Shown: positions 27,113-34,894 of the stretch, in pieces | How the letters are laid out: each line of letters opens with the position of its first letter | Position numbering within the stretch: the first letter of the stretch is position 1 | Origin: Dichloromethanomonas sp964477085 | GTDB taxonomy: Bacteria > Bacillota > Desulfitobacteriia > Desulfitobacteriales > Syntrophobotulaceae | Assembly: GCA_964477085.1 (NCBI GenBank) | Contig: CAYZDF010000022.1 | Coordinates: 1-41,545 of the forward strand | Length of the DNA stretch: 41,545 bases | Direction of reading: 5' to 3' | The notes under the pieces: generated by a model | Database searches by the model: none | What the model saw: the letters and a program-made list of their open reading frames with translations, nothing else | What the model was told of the DNA's origin: nothing | Made by a program: the position numbers and the translations under genes

Positions 27113-29044
27113 TTATAATTTGAGAAATTTTCCAAAAATTAAGTAAATAATAAGCAAACGAATATCCGTTTCATTTGTTTCCTTGGAGCTCAGCTTTTGA
27201 TTCTCACGGATAAGCTTCATGATTTCTTCCGGATTCAGGTACATTTGTATACTCTCGTCCCAAATCATCTCTTTAAGCTCTGATTTAGCTTCTTCCCATA
27301 TTGGCGCAATTCTCTGCAGCCAATCAGCGCTTTGAATTCCCTTTTCCCTGGTATTCAACCTTACCTTATCGGGTAATATCTCCTCCATCGCCCTGCGGAT
27401 CAACACTCTTTCCTGACCGTTCTTCACGTATTGATCACCGGGAATACGGTAACAGAATTCAATGACCCGCTTATCTCTGGTCGGATCTCTTTTTACAAGA
27501 CCATAGGCCATTGAAACTTTGGTTTCAATGGCGCCGATATGGGAAAAAGCTGTCGAGTTTAAGCTCTGCCGGCGTACTTCAGCTACTGTGTAGTTTAGCG
27601 CATGCGAGCGCAGGTATCCGGCTTGCTCTAAACGCGTGTGCACTTCACTGCGGGCGGCTAACTCAGGACTGAGCAGGGTAAGGCTGCGCAAATTAGCGGT
27701 ATTCGACATACTGTCCCTGTGTAAAAAGCCCGGCAGAAAACTCTTTAGTAAATACTTTCCGAGTTTTTTGCGTGCAATCCCATTAATCTTCGCGTAGGCA
27801 GATATCTCCTTCAGCAATGGGATAATTCTGGCCTGCTTATACAAGGTATACGCTTGCGTATAGAAGTCGCCGTAAGAGATCGTACTGTTGCCGTACTGCC
27901 CGTCCAATAACACTTTGCAGCCCTTGCGGGCAGCTGTTTCCGTCAGGTGATTCATCCAATAAATGTTTTCCACGATCTTATAGGGCTGCTCCAGAATCTC
28001 CAGGAACCTCTCAGCATCCGTCAGGGAATGTTTTCCTTCCGAACGGCAGTAAGTCACTTTCAGATTCGGGTACCGCTGCTGCATCGTCTCAATATACGCG
28101 CTTTCATCAGCAACAAAACCAGGCTGAAGCCATTCCTGATACCCTTCCATCGGCAGCGCGCTAAAAGCCTGAAGGTCTTTGCCTGTTTCTCCAAGCTTCC
28201 TGGTCGCAACACAGGCCACTGAGCCTGAATCAAGTCCCCCGCTCAGCAGTACTCCCACGCCGCCCAGACTGCGTAAACGGCAGTGTACCGCCTCAAAAAA
28301 TATCTCGCGGAAGGCTTCCACGTATTCCGCATCTGTTTTCAACCTAATCGACGGCTGTTTCAGCGGTTCCCAATAGCGATGTTTTTGCATCCGTTCTTTG
28401 TTCACCGTGATATAGGAGGCCGGGGGCAGCTGCTGAATATCCCGATAGAGCGTATGGCTGGAATCCAGCTCATGTACGACAGTTGGAATCGCTAAAAAGC
28501 CGGCAATCCAAAGATCATTCAAGTGTGCTCCCACACCCGGCACCGCTAACAGCGGTTTCATCAACGTGCAAAAAGCAAAAACATTGGACTGGAAAGTAAA
28601 ATACAGCGTCCTTTTCCCCACATGGTCCCTGGCGCAAAAGAGTTCCTGCTTGTTTCGATCAAATATGGCAAAAGCATAGTCCCCGATGAGAAATTCCGGG
28701 CTCCTCTTCCTCCACTTCTTATAAGCCATCAAAATTAGTTGGCTATCGGTGATCTTTGTCCAATCTCCCCGGTCAATACCAAACGACGCCAGTAGTTCGG
28801 CACGATTGTCGATGATCGCATCCGCCGTGACGGTGAGCCCGGTATCTTCCTCGTGATACGGCAGCTTTTCCAGAATAGACTCCGGCGTAATAGTTTGATG
28901 CCGGCAAGCGAAAAAAAACTCCTGGTCTTCATAGACTTCAGAGCGGTCTGCAGGGTAAACAGCCAGCTTATCCATTATGGCAGCACTTAAGCCAGTCTTA
29001 ACCGGTTCGTTATTGAGATGAAAGACGCCAAAAATTGCACTCAT
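27113..29044 (-). CDS. Asparagine-synthase-like lasso cyclase (C protein)
   Basis: Lasso C proteins adenylate an Asp/Glu side chain of the core and close the macrolactam ring. The 643-residue protein has an N-terminal glutamine-amidotransferase-like domain that starts MSAIFGV. The catalytic Cys2 of true asparagine synthases is replaced by Ser, as often in lasso cyclases, which do not need glutamine. The synthetase domain has the PP-loop LLSGGLDS (residues 268-273) and later motifs (KVLLDGQYGN, KVSMAYGLVKRDP, IEFCYRIPGD, NTREKGIQS). It overlaps the kinase gene by four bases (ATGA). With B2, PqqD and the exporter at 18035-20563 it completes a lasso set. Confidence 0.85.
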   Translation of the reverse strand: MSAIFGVFHLNNEPVKTGLSAAIMDKLAVYPADRSEVYEDQEFFFACRHQTITPESILEKLPYHEEDTGLTVTADAIIDNRAELLASFGIDRGDWTKITDSQLILMAYKKWRKRSPEFLIGDYAFAIFDRNKQELFCARDHVGKRTLYFTFQSNVFAFCTLMKPLLAVPGVGAHLNDLWIAGFLAIPTVVHELDSSHTLYRDIQQLPPASYITVNKERMQKHRYWEPLKQPSIRLKTDAEYVEAFREIFFEAVHCRLRSLGGVGVLLSGGLDSGSVACVATRKLGETGKDLQAFSALPMEGYQEWLQPGFVADESAYIETMQQRYPNLKVTYCRSEGKHSLTDAERFLEILEQPYKIVENIYWMNHLTETAARKGCKVLLDGQYGNSTISYGDFYTQAYTLYKQARIIPLLKEISAYAKINGIARKKLGKYLLKSFLPGFLHRDSMSNTANLRSLTLLSPELAARSEVHTRLEQAGYLRSHALNYTVAEVRRQSLNSTAFSHIGAIETKVSMAYGLVKRDPTRDKRVIEFCYRIPGDQYVKNGQERVLIRRAMEEILPDKVRLNTREKGIQSADWLQRIAPIWEEAKSELKEMIWDESIQMYLNPEEIMKLIRENQKLSSKETNETDIRLLIIYLIFGKFLKL

Positions 29045-29991
29045 GGTTCATCCTTTTCAGCATCAGTTTTTTGCCGCCCCAATTCATTTTTGATGATCTC
29101 AATCTGCTCTTCGGTCGTAAACGTATTCACCGGCCGCATTAATTGATAAACATGTATTTTATCCGCTGCGGCTGCACATTGTTGAAAATGCGCCAGCTCC
29201 AAACCAAAATAATGAAGCAGTTCAACCCGGTAGGTATGCTTCATCAGGACAGACAATTTATGGCTTCCTTCCAGTTGGCGTATTTTTACCGCATCCCTTT
29301 CTTCAGGCTTCAGCTCATAGATTGAACTCAGCCTGACAGGCAGCGGGTGAAAACCGTCGCGGGCAGGCAAGAAGTATTTATCTCCCCTGCTTAAACTTAC
29401 CTGGGTAAGGGAATCTACACTAATCCCCATGGAAGCAGCACTATCGGCCCAGATCTTCTGCTGGGGATACCCTGGCTGCACCCAAACAGCTCCGTCCTTG
29501 ACCTGCAGCACCGCCACATCGTCCGTTAAAAAGAGATAGCCTTTTTCCCGTAAAGCCAGCGAAAGAGTGGACTTCCCGGCACCTGAAATTCCGGTGATCA
29601 GCACACATTGTCCCTCGATCAAAGCTGCGCTGCCATGGATAGGCAGTAAACCCCTGAGTAATAGCAGTGAACCAAAGGCTGAACCGAGTAAATACAGCTT
29701 TACCGAAGAATAGCTTGCATCCGGGTAAGGTTCTACAATGATTCTCTTACCATCAGATATCAGAAATTTGGCTACGCCTTGAATATTCAGCAAAAACTCC
29801 CTGCGGGAGGCCTGAAATACTGCATTTTTTTCGATCGGATCGTTAATCTCCTCCGGCACGATGCCATTAGTAATTTCTATCTCTGCTTCAGCCATGCCCT
29901 CATCAGGTAAAAGCTCATCCAGGATAAAATCGGAAGCTATATGCAAACCAAAAACGCAGTATTTTTTTCTTGTGCTGCTTACTTGAATCAT
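29041..29991 (-). CDS. HPr-kinase/PEPCK-like peptide kinase of the lasso locus
   Basis: In paeninodin loci a HPr-kinase-like enzyme phosphorylates the C-terminal Ser of the precursor. This protein (316 residues from ATG 29989-29991) has the kinase His region LPIHGSAALIEG, Walker A GISGAGKST (about residues 134-142) and the FLTDDVAVL acidic motif. The longest frame uses a TTG 21 bases upstream without a ribosome-binding site; AAAGGT before the ATG decides the start. The two intact precursor candidates at 32869-33009 and 26747-26920 both end in Ser, consistent with this kinase acting on them. It is the first gene of the K-C operon; a terminator separates it from the upstream NHL/CWB2 gene. Confidence 0.83.
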   Translation of the reverse strand: MIQVSSTRKKYCVFGLHIASDFILDELLPDEGMAEAEIEITNGIVPEEINDPIEKNAVFQASRREFLLNIQGVAKFLISDGKRIIVEPYPDASYSSVKLYLLGSAFGSLLLLRGLLPIHGSAALIEGQCVLITGISGAGKSTLSLALREKGYLFLTDDVAVLQVKDGAVWVQPGYPQQKIWADSAASMGISVDSLTQVSLSRGDKYFLPARDGFHPLPVRLSSIYELKPEERDAVKIRQLEGSHKLSVLMKHTYRVELLHYFGLELAHFQQCAAAADKIHVYQLMRPVNTFTTEEQIEIIKNELGRQKTDAEKDEP

Positions 29992-30054
29992 TCCACGAAT
30001 ACCTTTCAGCAAATAAAATCAGCAAAAAAATAGCAGATTGTAAATGCAAAAGAA

Positions 30055-30092
30055 AGAGTGCGGCGAAACCGCAGTTTCGCCACGCTCCCTCT
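30055..30092 (-). terminator. Terminator after the NHL/CWB2 gene
   Basis: Hairpin with GCGGCGAAAC (plus strand, about 30060-30069) facing GTTTCGCCACGC, followed on the minus strand by CTCTTTCTTTT. It ends the transcript of the 30137-32593 gene; the kinase-cyclase operon starts just after it. Confidence 0.8.
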
Positions 30093-30136
30093 TATATTAT
30101 CACACATTGGATAACTTTTTCATCAAAGCATTATCT

Positions 30137-32593
30137 TTACTTCAAAGCATCCTGAATATCATTTACCTGAGAAGTACTGATTGCTCCCTGGCCACCGATT
30201 ATTGTAGTATCCTTAATGGTAGCTTTATTCGCAGTCAAGAATGACTTTGTCTCGTTCGGCAGTCCCTTGTCGACCATGAGTAAAGGCGATTTGGTATAAG
30301 CCGCCAGGTTTCCGGCAACCAAGGCATCCGGGAAATTCAGTCCGGTCACAATAAATACCTTTTCTTTGTTAAAGTCCAAGCCATTGATAATCGCTACTGC
30401 GGTTGCATAACGGTTAGATCCGCCATAACGGGTGGCACTTGGCAACTGATTGAATACTCCTGCCGAAATAGCACCTTCCGCGCCGATGACAATGGTCGAA
30501 GTAACATCCTGGTCGGTAATTACATTAGATGTTGCAGCCGGGAGTGCTGAAGCTTGGGCGAAAAGAATCGGTATCCCATTCGCAGCCGCATACGGCGATA
30601 CAGCCAAGGCATCCGAATAGTGACCGTTTTCCCCATTGACAATTATGGCTTTGCCGGTCGTATTGCTGAGAGCTCTGGCAATTGCTGCAGCCGTGGCATA
30701 GCGACTATCTCCGCCATAACGCGTAACATTCGCCTGACCATAGGTTGCACTGAGGGAATCTTGAATACTTTGAGAAATAACACCCGTTCCGCCAACGAGA
30801 ATGATCTTTGTGGCTTTCAGTTTCTGGATCTCGGCAAGTGTCGAAGAAGTAAGTGTTGTCTTATCGGTAAGCAGAATCGGCGCCTTCATTTTCTTGGCTA
30901 AAGGAGCAGCTGCCAAAGCATCCGGGAAGTCATATCCATAAGCCAGGACTACGGTATCCGCCCCATTAGGCCAACCGCTTTCAGCAATCGCTATGGCTGT
31001 CTCAAAGCGGTCTGCTCCGGCAATACGGGAAGCAGAAGCAGGGGTAGGATTCACGGCTGCTCCGGTAACATTGGGAGCTGAAGCCGGGGTAGGATTCGCG
31101 GCTGTTCCGCCGCCGCCTCCGCCGCCTCCGCCGCCTCCGCCTCCGCCACCACCGGTGTAAGTATAAGTTGCAAATAAGGTGAAGTGCTTCGTCCAAACGA
31201 CCAAGTCAGTACCAACATTGATTTTACCTTCGCCACCGGCTGGGATCTCGGCATCCGCTATTGCTTGTGTATTCCCGGAAAGCACCCGGGTAATAGGCGT
31301 TAAAGCACCGCCACCATGAGAATATCCAACCTGCTGTCCGGCCTTTCCGGGAATTACTATTTTCACAGCTTTATCAAATGTTAAGGGTACACTCCCAAAA
31401 CCGATTTCAATTACACTATTTACAGTATTACCGGTTCCCGGGTTAACCGTGTTGTTGGCTTTCACCGTAGGAACATTGATCTCTCCTGTCCAACCTGCCG
31501 GACCGCTGACATTTGTTCCAGCCGGTATTTCTACTTCAACTGGTAAAGCACTGAGACTGGTCATTGCATTAACTGTAATTGCCGGCAAAGTACCGCTTTT
31601 TACGCCAGCAGGATCCGTACTAAGCAAACTATTAACATCCATTTTAGCATCTGTAATCGACGAAGGAACATCCAGTGTTACTGCAGAATCAACCGGGGTA
31701 ATATTAGGATTCTGTATCTGAGCATAATGAATCTTACCGGAGTTAACATCAACAACCCAGAGCTTATCACTAGAGTCGACATCACTTCCAATCGGTCTTA
31801 CAAAGCCACTATTGGTACTAATAAATTCAATAGGGGTAGCATAGGCTTTGATACACTTGATTGCACTATTTTGCCTTTCTGCTACATAGATGTTATCGTA
31901 CTTGTCAACCGATATACCGTAACATAAATCTGTGGTAATTTTCCCAATGTAATTTCCGTTTTGATCTAATTTCTGCACGCGACAATTAAAGGTATCACAT
32001 ACCCATATATCACCTGACGAATCGACCGCAACATCATACGGTCTCATAAATTTGCCATTAGCGTTGCCTTCGGTTCCGAAACTCTCGGATGAAGTGTCAC
32101 TTAAATTTGCATACTTTACGATTCGGTTATTGAAAGTATCGGCAACATAAACATTCGTGCCTTTTACAGTAACTCCCATCGGCATATGATAGCCACTTCC
32201 GAAAGTATTCCATCCGGTGATACTTCCATTATCAGGTTTAAACTTTATAATTCTGCTATTCCTCGTGTCAGCAACGTAGAGATTCCCAGATCCGTCCACG
32301 GAAATTCCACTGGGGCAATCAAATTGATTCACTCCTGATCCAGCCGATCCATAAGCAAACTGGAACGCCCCTGTATCAGCATCAAACTCAACTACCCGGT
32401 CATTGTAATAATCTGTTACATATAACTTGCCGTCGAAAACAACCGATGCAGTGGGCCCATCAAATGCTACGGGATTACCGGAAAGTTGCTTTTCCGTAAA
32501 ACTCAGCGCAGCAAAAGCTGCCGGACCTGCTACAAGTGTAAACAGCATTGCTAACACCAAACAAATCGAGGCAACCGATTTTCTTTTCTTCAT
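30137..32593 (-). CDS. Secreted NHL-repeat/CWB2 surface protein under a c-di-GMP riboswitch
   Basis: The 818-residue protein has a signal peptide (about 1-28, LVLAMLFTLVAGPAAFA), then a series of NHL repeats (about 35-295, e.g. FDCPSGISVDGSGNLYVADT, RNSRIIKF), which form a beta-propeller. A beta-rich region (300-475), a run of about 17 glycines (480-500) and three C-terminal CWB2 repeats (525-818; ASRIAGADRFETAIAIAESG, VVLAYGYDFPDALAAAPLA) follow. The CWB2 part anchors it to the cell wall while the propeller probably binds a ligand. In the leader a c-di-GMP-I aptamer ends in a terminator, so expression should respond to c-di-GMP. The start ATG at 32591-32593 has GGTGA upstream. It is the intact relative of the broken CWB2 copy at 20650. 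Confidence 0.9.
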   Translation of the reverse strand: MKKRKSVASICLVLAMLFTLVAGPAAFAALSFTEKQLSGNPVAFDGPTASVVFDGKLYVTDYYNDRVVEFDADTGAFQFAYGSAGSGVNQFDCPSGISVDGSGNLYVADTRNSRIIKFKPDNGSITGWNTFGSGYHMPMGVTVKGTNVYVADTFNNRIVKYANLSDTSSESFGTEGNANGKFMRPYDVAVDSSGDIWVCDTFNCRVQKLDQNGNYIGKITTDLCYGISVDKYDNIYVAERQNSAIKCIKAYATPIEFISTNSGFVRPIGSDVDSSDKLWVVDVNSGKIHYAQIQNPNITPVDSAVTLDVPSSITDAKMDVNSLLSTDPAGVKSGTLPAITVNAMTSLSALPVEVEIPAGTNVSGPAGWTGEINVPTVKANNTVNPGTGNTVNSVIEIGFGSVPLTFDKAVKIVIPGKAGQQVGYSHGGGALTPITRVLSGNTQAIADAEIPAGGEGKINVGTDLVVWTKHFTLFATYTYTGGGGGGGGGGGGGGGGTAANPTPASAPNVTGAAVNPTPASASRIAGADRFETAIAIAESGWPNGADTVVLAYGYDFPDALAAAPLAKKMKAPILLTDKTTLTSSTLAEIQKLKATKIILVGGTGVISQSIQDSLSATYGQANVTRYGGDSRYATAAAIARALSNTTGKAIIVNGENGHYSDALAVSPYAAANGIPILFAQASALPAATSNVITDQDVTSTIVIGAEGAISAGVFNQLPSATRYGGSNRYATAVAIINGLDFNKEKVFIVTGLNFPDALVAGNLAAYTKSPLLMVDKGLPNETKSFLTANKATIKDTTIIGGQGAISTSQVNDIQDALK

Positions 32594-32719
32594 TTTCTTT
32601 CACCATCTTCCAATCTTAATAATATTGATAAAAACATACTTAGGCATAAGGATCACTCATATGCCACGTTAATGTAATTATCAATTTTATTTGTGTTAAT
32701 TATGTAAGCCTAATAAATT

Positions 32720-32744
32720 AAAAAACCGCCAATTCTTTTGGCAG
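32720..32744 (-). terminator. Riboswitch-controlled terminator of the NHL/CWB2 gene
   Basis: Minus-strand hairpin CTGCC (32740-32744) with GGCGG (32726-32730), followed by six T's. Its 5' arm contains the bases that close the P1 stem of the aptamer, so the two folds exclude each other. This predicts an ON switch: c-di-GMP keeps P1 closed and frees transcription. Confidence 0.8.
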
Positions 32745-32830
32745 CCGAACGATCATTGTACAAAAATTCGTACTTTAGACTTCTGACTTTGCGTCCCAGC
32801 TTTTCAACTGGTTTGCCTTTTCGAGAAATA
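32740..32830 (-). promoter_or_regulatory. Cyclic-di-GMP-I (GEMM) riboswitch of the NHL/CWB2 gene
   Basis: Minus-strand GGCAAACC (32810-32817), P2 hairpin CCAG...CTGG, GGACGCAAAG (32787-32796), a P3 arm with GTAC pairs, and the closing GGCTGCC. It overlaps a terminator (32720-32744). A weak promoter, CTGACA-18-TAAGAT (32837-32866), lies upstream, overlapping the end of the small precursor gene at 32869. Confidence 0.9.
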
Positions 32831-32868
32831 TTTTCTATCTTACATATTAGACTTATCTTATGTCAGAC

Positions 32869-33009
32869 TTAACTGTCAAAAATGTCAGGATCGTTTGCGG
32901 CCGCAAATAAAGCAGGAACGACATTTAGACCTGTCCACGAGCCTTTCGTCAATTCAGCCACACTACCCAAAACAATCAGCTGGGGCGCAGTATATTCTTT
33001 CTTTTCCAC
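32869..33009 (-). CDS. Putative lasso-type precursor peptide (46 residues)
   Basis: Start GTG 33007-33009 follows a GGGGGGGAG ribosome-binding site; stop TAA at 32869-32871. The leader fits the lasso leader rule exactly: Y6-x2-P9-x-L11-x3-G15-x5-T21, then K22 and G23 (EYTAPQLIVLGSVAELTKG). The core would begin at Gly23 (GSWTGLNVVP...) and ends PDIFDS with Ser46. Unlike classic lasso cores it has no Asp/Glu at ring positions 7-9; the first acid is at core position 18. So either the ring is formed differently or the peptide belongs to a lasso-related family with another product. A consensus promoter (33080-33108) drives it directly. It lies upstream of the NHL/CWB2, kinase and cyclase genes on the same strand. 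Confidence 0.72.
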   Translation of the reverse strand: MEKKEYTAPQLIVLGSVAELTKGSWTGLNVVPALFAAANDPDIFDS

Positions 33010-33079
33010 TTTCTCCCCCCCCTTCAAATTAGCAAATCCACACTATTTGATATATGATTAATTTCACGCATCTATGTTA

Positions 33080-33108
33080 ATTATAGTCTTACAATATTTC
33101 CCTGTCAA
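33080..33108 (-). promoter_or_regulatory. Consensus promoter of the 46-residue precursor gene
   Basis: Minus-strand TTGACA (33103-33108), exactly 17 bases, TATAAT (33080-33085). It is the best match to the sigma-A consensus in the window and lies about 70 bases before the GTG start. No aptamer lies between this promoter and the gene. Confidence 0.85.
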
Positions 33109-33162
33109 TCATTGGCAGGTCCCAAAAAATTGTCCTGAAAAAGGAAAATTTTCAAAAAACTA

Positions 33163-33191
33163 TTTACAACCAATTCCAATTGTATTAGAAT
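33163..33191 (+). promoter_or_regulatory. Promoter of the tandem riboswitch transcript
   Basis: TTTACA (33163-33168), 17 bases, TAGAAT (33186-33191), about 40 bases upstream of the first plus-strand GEMM aptamer. Confidence 0.65.
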
Positions 33192-33219
33192 GAAATCGAA
33201 ACTAAATAGGTTTTTACAG

Positions 33220-33351
33220 CTACATGTAAAAGGCAAACTTGTCGAAAGGCAAGGACGCAAAGCTACGAGTCTAAGGTGAAAGCTATGACAGTCGGGTTGC
33301 CGGTAGTTAAGTGAGTGCAAACATTGCTTAACTATGAGTGATGTTTTTTTG
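33220..33351 (+). promoter_or_regulatory. Cyclic-di-GMP-I riboswitch, first of a tandem pair, with terminator platform
   Basis: GGCAAAC at 33232-33238, P2 CTTGTC-GAAA-GGCAAG (33238-33253), GGACGCAAAG and the closing GGGTTGCCGGTAG (to 33306). Downstream TAGTTAAG (33304-33311) can pair with CTTAACTA (about 33327-33334), an antiterminator-like fold. A competing hairpin (AAACATT with AGTGATGTTT) runs into seven T's (33344-33350). P1 closure would use the GTAG inside the antiterminator, which predicts an OFF switch. It is nearly the same sequence as the aptamer at 38270-38362. Confidence 0.9.
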
Positions 33352-33394
33352 TTTCCCATTTTTCCGCCAAATCATTATTGTTGACAATTGAATA

Positions 33395-33500
33395 ATGATT
33401 AGCGATAAAGGCAAACTTAGCGAAAGCTAAGGACGCAAAGCTATGGGTCTTCCAGTAGCCCAGATATCTGACTACTGATGACTGCCAAGCCACCGAACAG
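33395..33500 (+). promoter_or_regulatory. Cyclic-di-GMP-I riboswitch, second of the tandem pair, before the transglutaminase-like gene
   Basis: GGCAAAC (33410-33416), perfect P2 CTTAGC-GAAA-GCTAAG, GGACGCAAAG (around 33431-33440), P3 and the closing GCCAAGCC. A TTGACA (33381-33386) with GATAAA 17 bases later lies right in front, but that would start transcription inside the aptamer, so it probably relies on read-through from the first unit. Confidence 0.9.
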
Positions 33501-33516
33501 TTATCTCAAAGCTTTT

Positions 33517-33553
33517 GTCGCTTTGCCTGTAAAAGGTTAAGCGGCATTTTTTT
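33517..33553 (+). terminator. Riboswitch-controlled terminator before the transglutaminase-like gene
   Basis: Stem GTCGCTT (33517-33523) with AAGCGGC (33539-33545), then A and seven T's. The 5' arm (GCTTTGC) can alternatively pair with GCAAAGC of the aptamer core, so ligand-bound aptamer would leave the terminator free to form (OFF switch, inferred). Confidence 0.82.
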
Positions 33554-33582
33554 CAACAAATTAATGAGATGGAGATGTTTTT

Positions 33583-34386
33583 ATGTCGAAAAAATTAGTT
33601 TCCATGGTTTCTTCAATTACTTTAGCTTTATCATTTCTGACATTCGGCTGCCCGGTGCCTGCCCAGGCCGACGGCGAAACAGCAGCCGATATCACCGAGC
33701 TAAAAAAATATATAGCCGCAAATATGACCGAGCGCGATACCAGTTTTACCATTCATTACAGCGGAAATCAAAGCCAGGCCACATCTGATCTCAAGAACAT
33801 ATTTTTGCAGTCAGCCGCCAGCGACGACTACCTGAACCTGGCCTGGAAACAAATGCGTTATACCTGTTCCGGCAATTCATCGGGACAATTGGATATAAGT
33901 TTCACCCTGGACTACCACACGACTAAAGAGGAAGAAGAATTTATCGACCTTACAGTGAAGGAGCTTGTCAAAAAGCTGATAACCCCTAAAATGGACGATT
34001 TCGCTAAAGAAACAGCCATACACAATTGGATTGTGAAAAATGTCAAATACGACTATAGCCTGAAACAAATCACTGCTTATACCGCTTTTACTTCTAATCG
34101 GACAACCTGTATGGGCTATTCCATGCTGATGAAAAAAATGCTTAATGAAGCGGGAGTTGAGTGTAAAGTCATTACCGGCTACTACCCTGAAGGCTATCAC
34201 GCCTGGAACATGATAAAAATCAATTCCAAGTGGTACCATCTTGATGCTACGTATGACTGGGCTATCGCGGCAACGACTCCGCAGAACAAAACTGATGCCG
34301 AAATGCTCAAAGCAAACTATACATGGGATAAAGCTTTAACTGATTCGTTTGCCAAAGAAGAAAATAACAAAGAAGTGAAAAAGTAA
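33583..34386 (+). CDS. Secreted transglutaminase-like protein under tandem c-di-GMP riboswitches
   Basis: A 267-residue protein with an N-terminal signal peptide (about 1-29, cut after PAQA). The transglutaminase/protease-like core has Cys176 (TTCMGYSMLMKKML), His206 (GYHAWNM) and Asp221 (HLDATYDW), the usual Cys-His-Asp triad. Such secreted proteins cross-link or cleave surface proteins, or act in wall-associated peptide processing; the substrate here is unknown. The start ATG follows GGAG. Two c-di-GMP aptamers and two terminators stand in its leader. It converges on the RiPP-like operon ending at 34442, with a shared terminator between them. Confidence 0.87.
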   Translation: MSKKLVSMVSSITLALSFLTFGCPVPAQADGETAADITELKKYIAANMTERDTSFTIHYSGNQSQATSDLKNIFLQSAASDDYLNLAWKQMRYTCSGNSSGQLDISFTLDYHTTKEEEEFIDLTVKELVKKLITPKMDDFAKETAIHNWIVKNVKYDYSLKQITAYTAFTSNRTTCMGYSMLMKKMLNEAGVECKVITGYYPEGYHAWNMIKINSKWYHLDATYDWAIAATTPQNKTDAEMLKANYTWDKALTDSFAKEENNKEVKK

Positions 34387-34410
34387 AAGAGCTAATAATT
34401 TTAGCAAATG

Positions 34411-34437
34411 AGCACCACCCTCTTAGCGGGTGGTGCT
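34411..34437. terminator. Bidirectional terminator between convergent transcripts
   Basis: AGCACCACCC (34411-34420) pairs with GGGTGGTGCT (34428-34437) around TCTTAGC. It lies between the transglutaminase-like gene (plus) and the S26-type peptidase gene (minus). Confidence 0.88.
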
Positions 34438-34441
34438 GATT

Positions 34442-34894
34442 TCATTTATGTACTCCCCTAATCACTTTCAGAATCAAACGCCTCAGCGGCCTGAGATGAA
34501 GCCACAGCCCGGTTAACGTACGCCACCAAAAGTCCTTACAGGAAATGCGCTTTTCTTTGCGCCACACCGCTGGCACAACTGCAACGATCTGTTCCGGATA
34601 AAGCGGACCTTCAATCCACTGCTGGGCATCGCCAAGCATAAAAAAACAATCTTTTTCTTTCCTGATCACCCTGTGCATAACATAAGCCTCGTCCGCTCTC
34701 TGGATCATCACAATATCTCCCCGGGACAGCGTTTCAAAGCTCCCTTTTCTTAGCTCCACACTGTCAATCCCGTCACGCAGAAAAGGAAACATGCTGTTGC
34801 CTGACACAGTGATCCGGGCATCCTGACCATTGGCCAGAAGTTCAGAGATAAGCGGGAACACCCCCGCTGCTTTGACCTTGATCACCTCAGACAT
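34442..34894 (-). CDS. S24/S26-type peptidase of the second RiPP-like operon
   Basis: A 150-residue soluble protein of the LexA/signal-peptidase fold. It has the nucleophile motif SGNSMFPFLRDG (Ser34) and, in place of the bacterial Lys, His74 in AYVMHRVI, as in SipW/ER-type Ser-His signal peptidases. The GDIVMIQ and FFMLGDA strands complete the fold. There is no N-terminal membrane anchor; a basic, hydrophobic C-terminal helix (about 121-150) could associate with the membrane. Such proteins sit in some PqqD/kinase RiPP loci, so it may be the maturation protease for the nearby Gly/Asn-rich peptide, but that is inference. It is the last gene of the operon and its ATG overlaps the stop of the PqqD gene by one base. 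Confidence 0.8.
   Translation of the reverse strand: MSEVIKVKAAGVFPLISELLANGQDARITVSGNSMFPFLRDGIDSVELRKGSFETLSRGDIVMIQRADEAYVMHRVIRKEKDCFFMLGDAQQWIEGPLYPEQIVAVVPAVWRKEKRISCKDFWWRTLTGLWLHLRPLRRLILKVIRGVHK

Noticed and set aside
31090..31150. Gly-coding GGC/GGA run as a CRISPR or regulatory repeat
   Set aside because: It encodes a polyglycine linker in frame within the NHL/CWB2 protein. I see no CRISPR array in the window.
33381..33409. TTGACA-17-GATAAA as the promoter of the second tandem riboswitch
   Set aside because: Its start site would fall inside the aptamer and destroy it, so read-through from the first unit is more likely.
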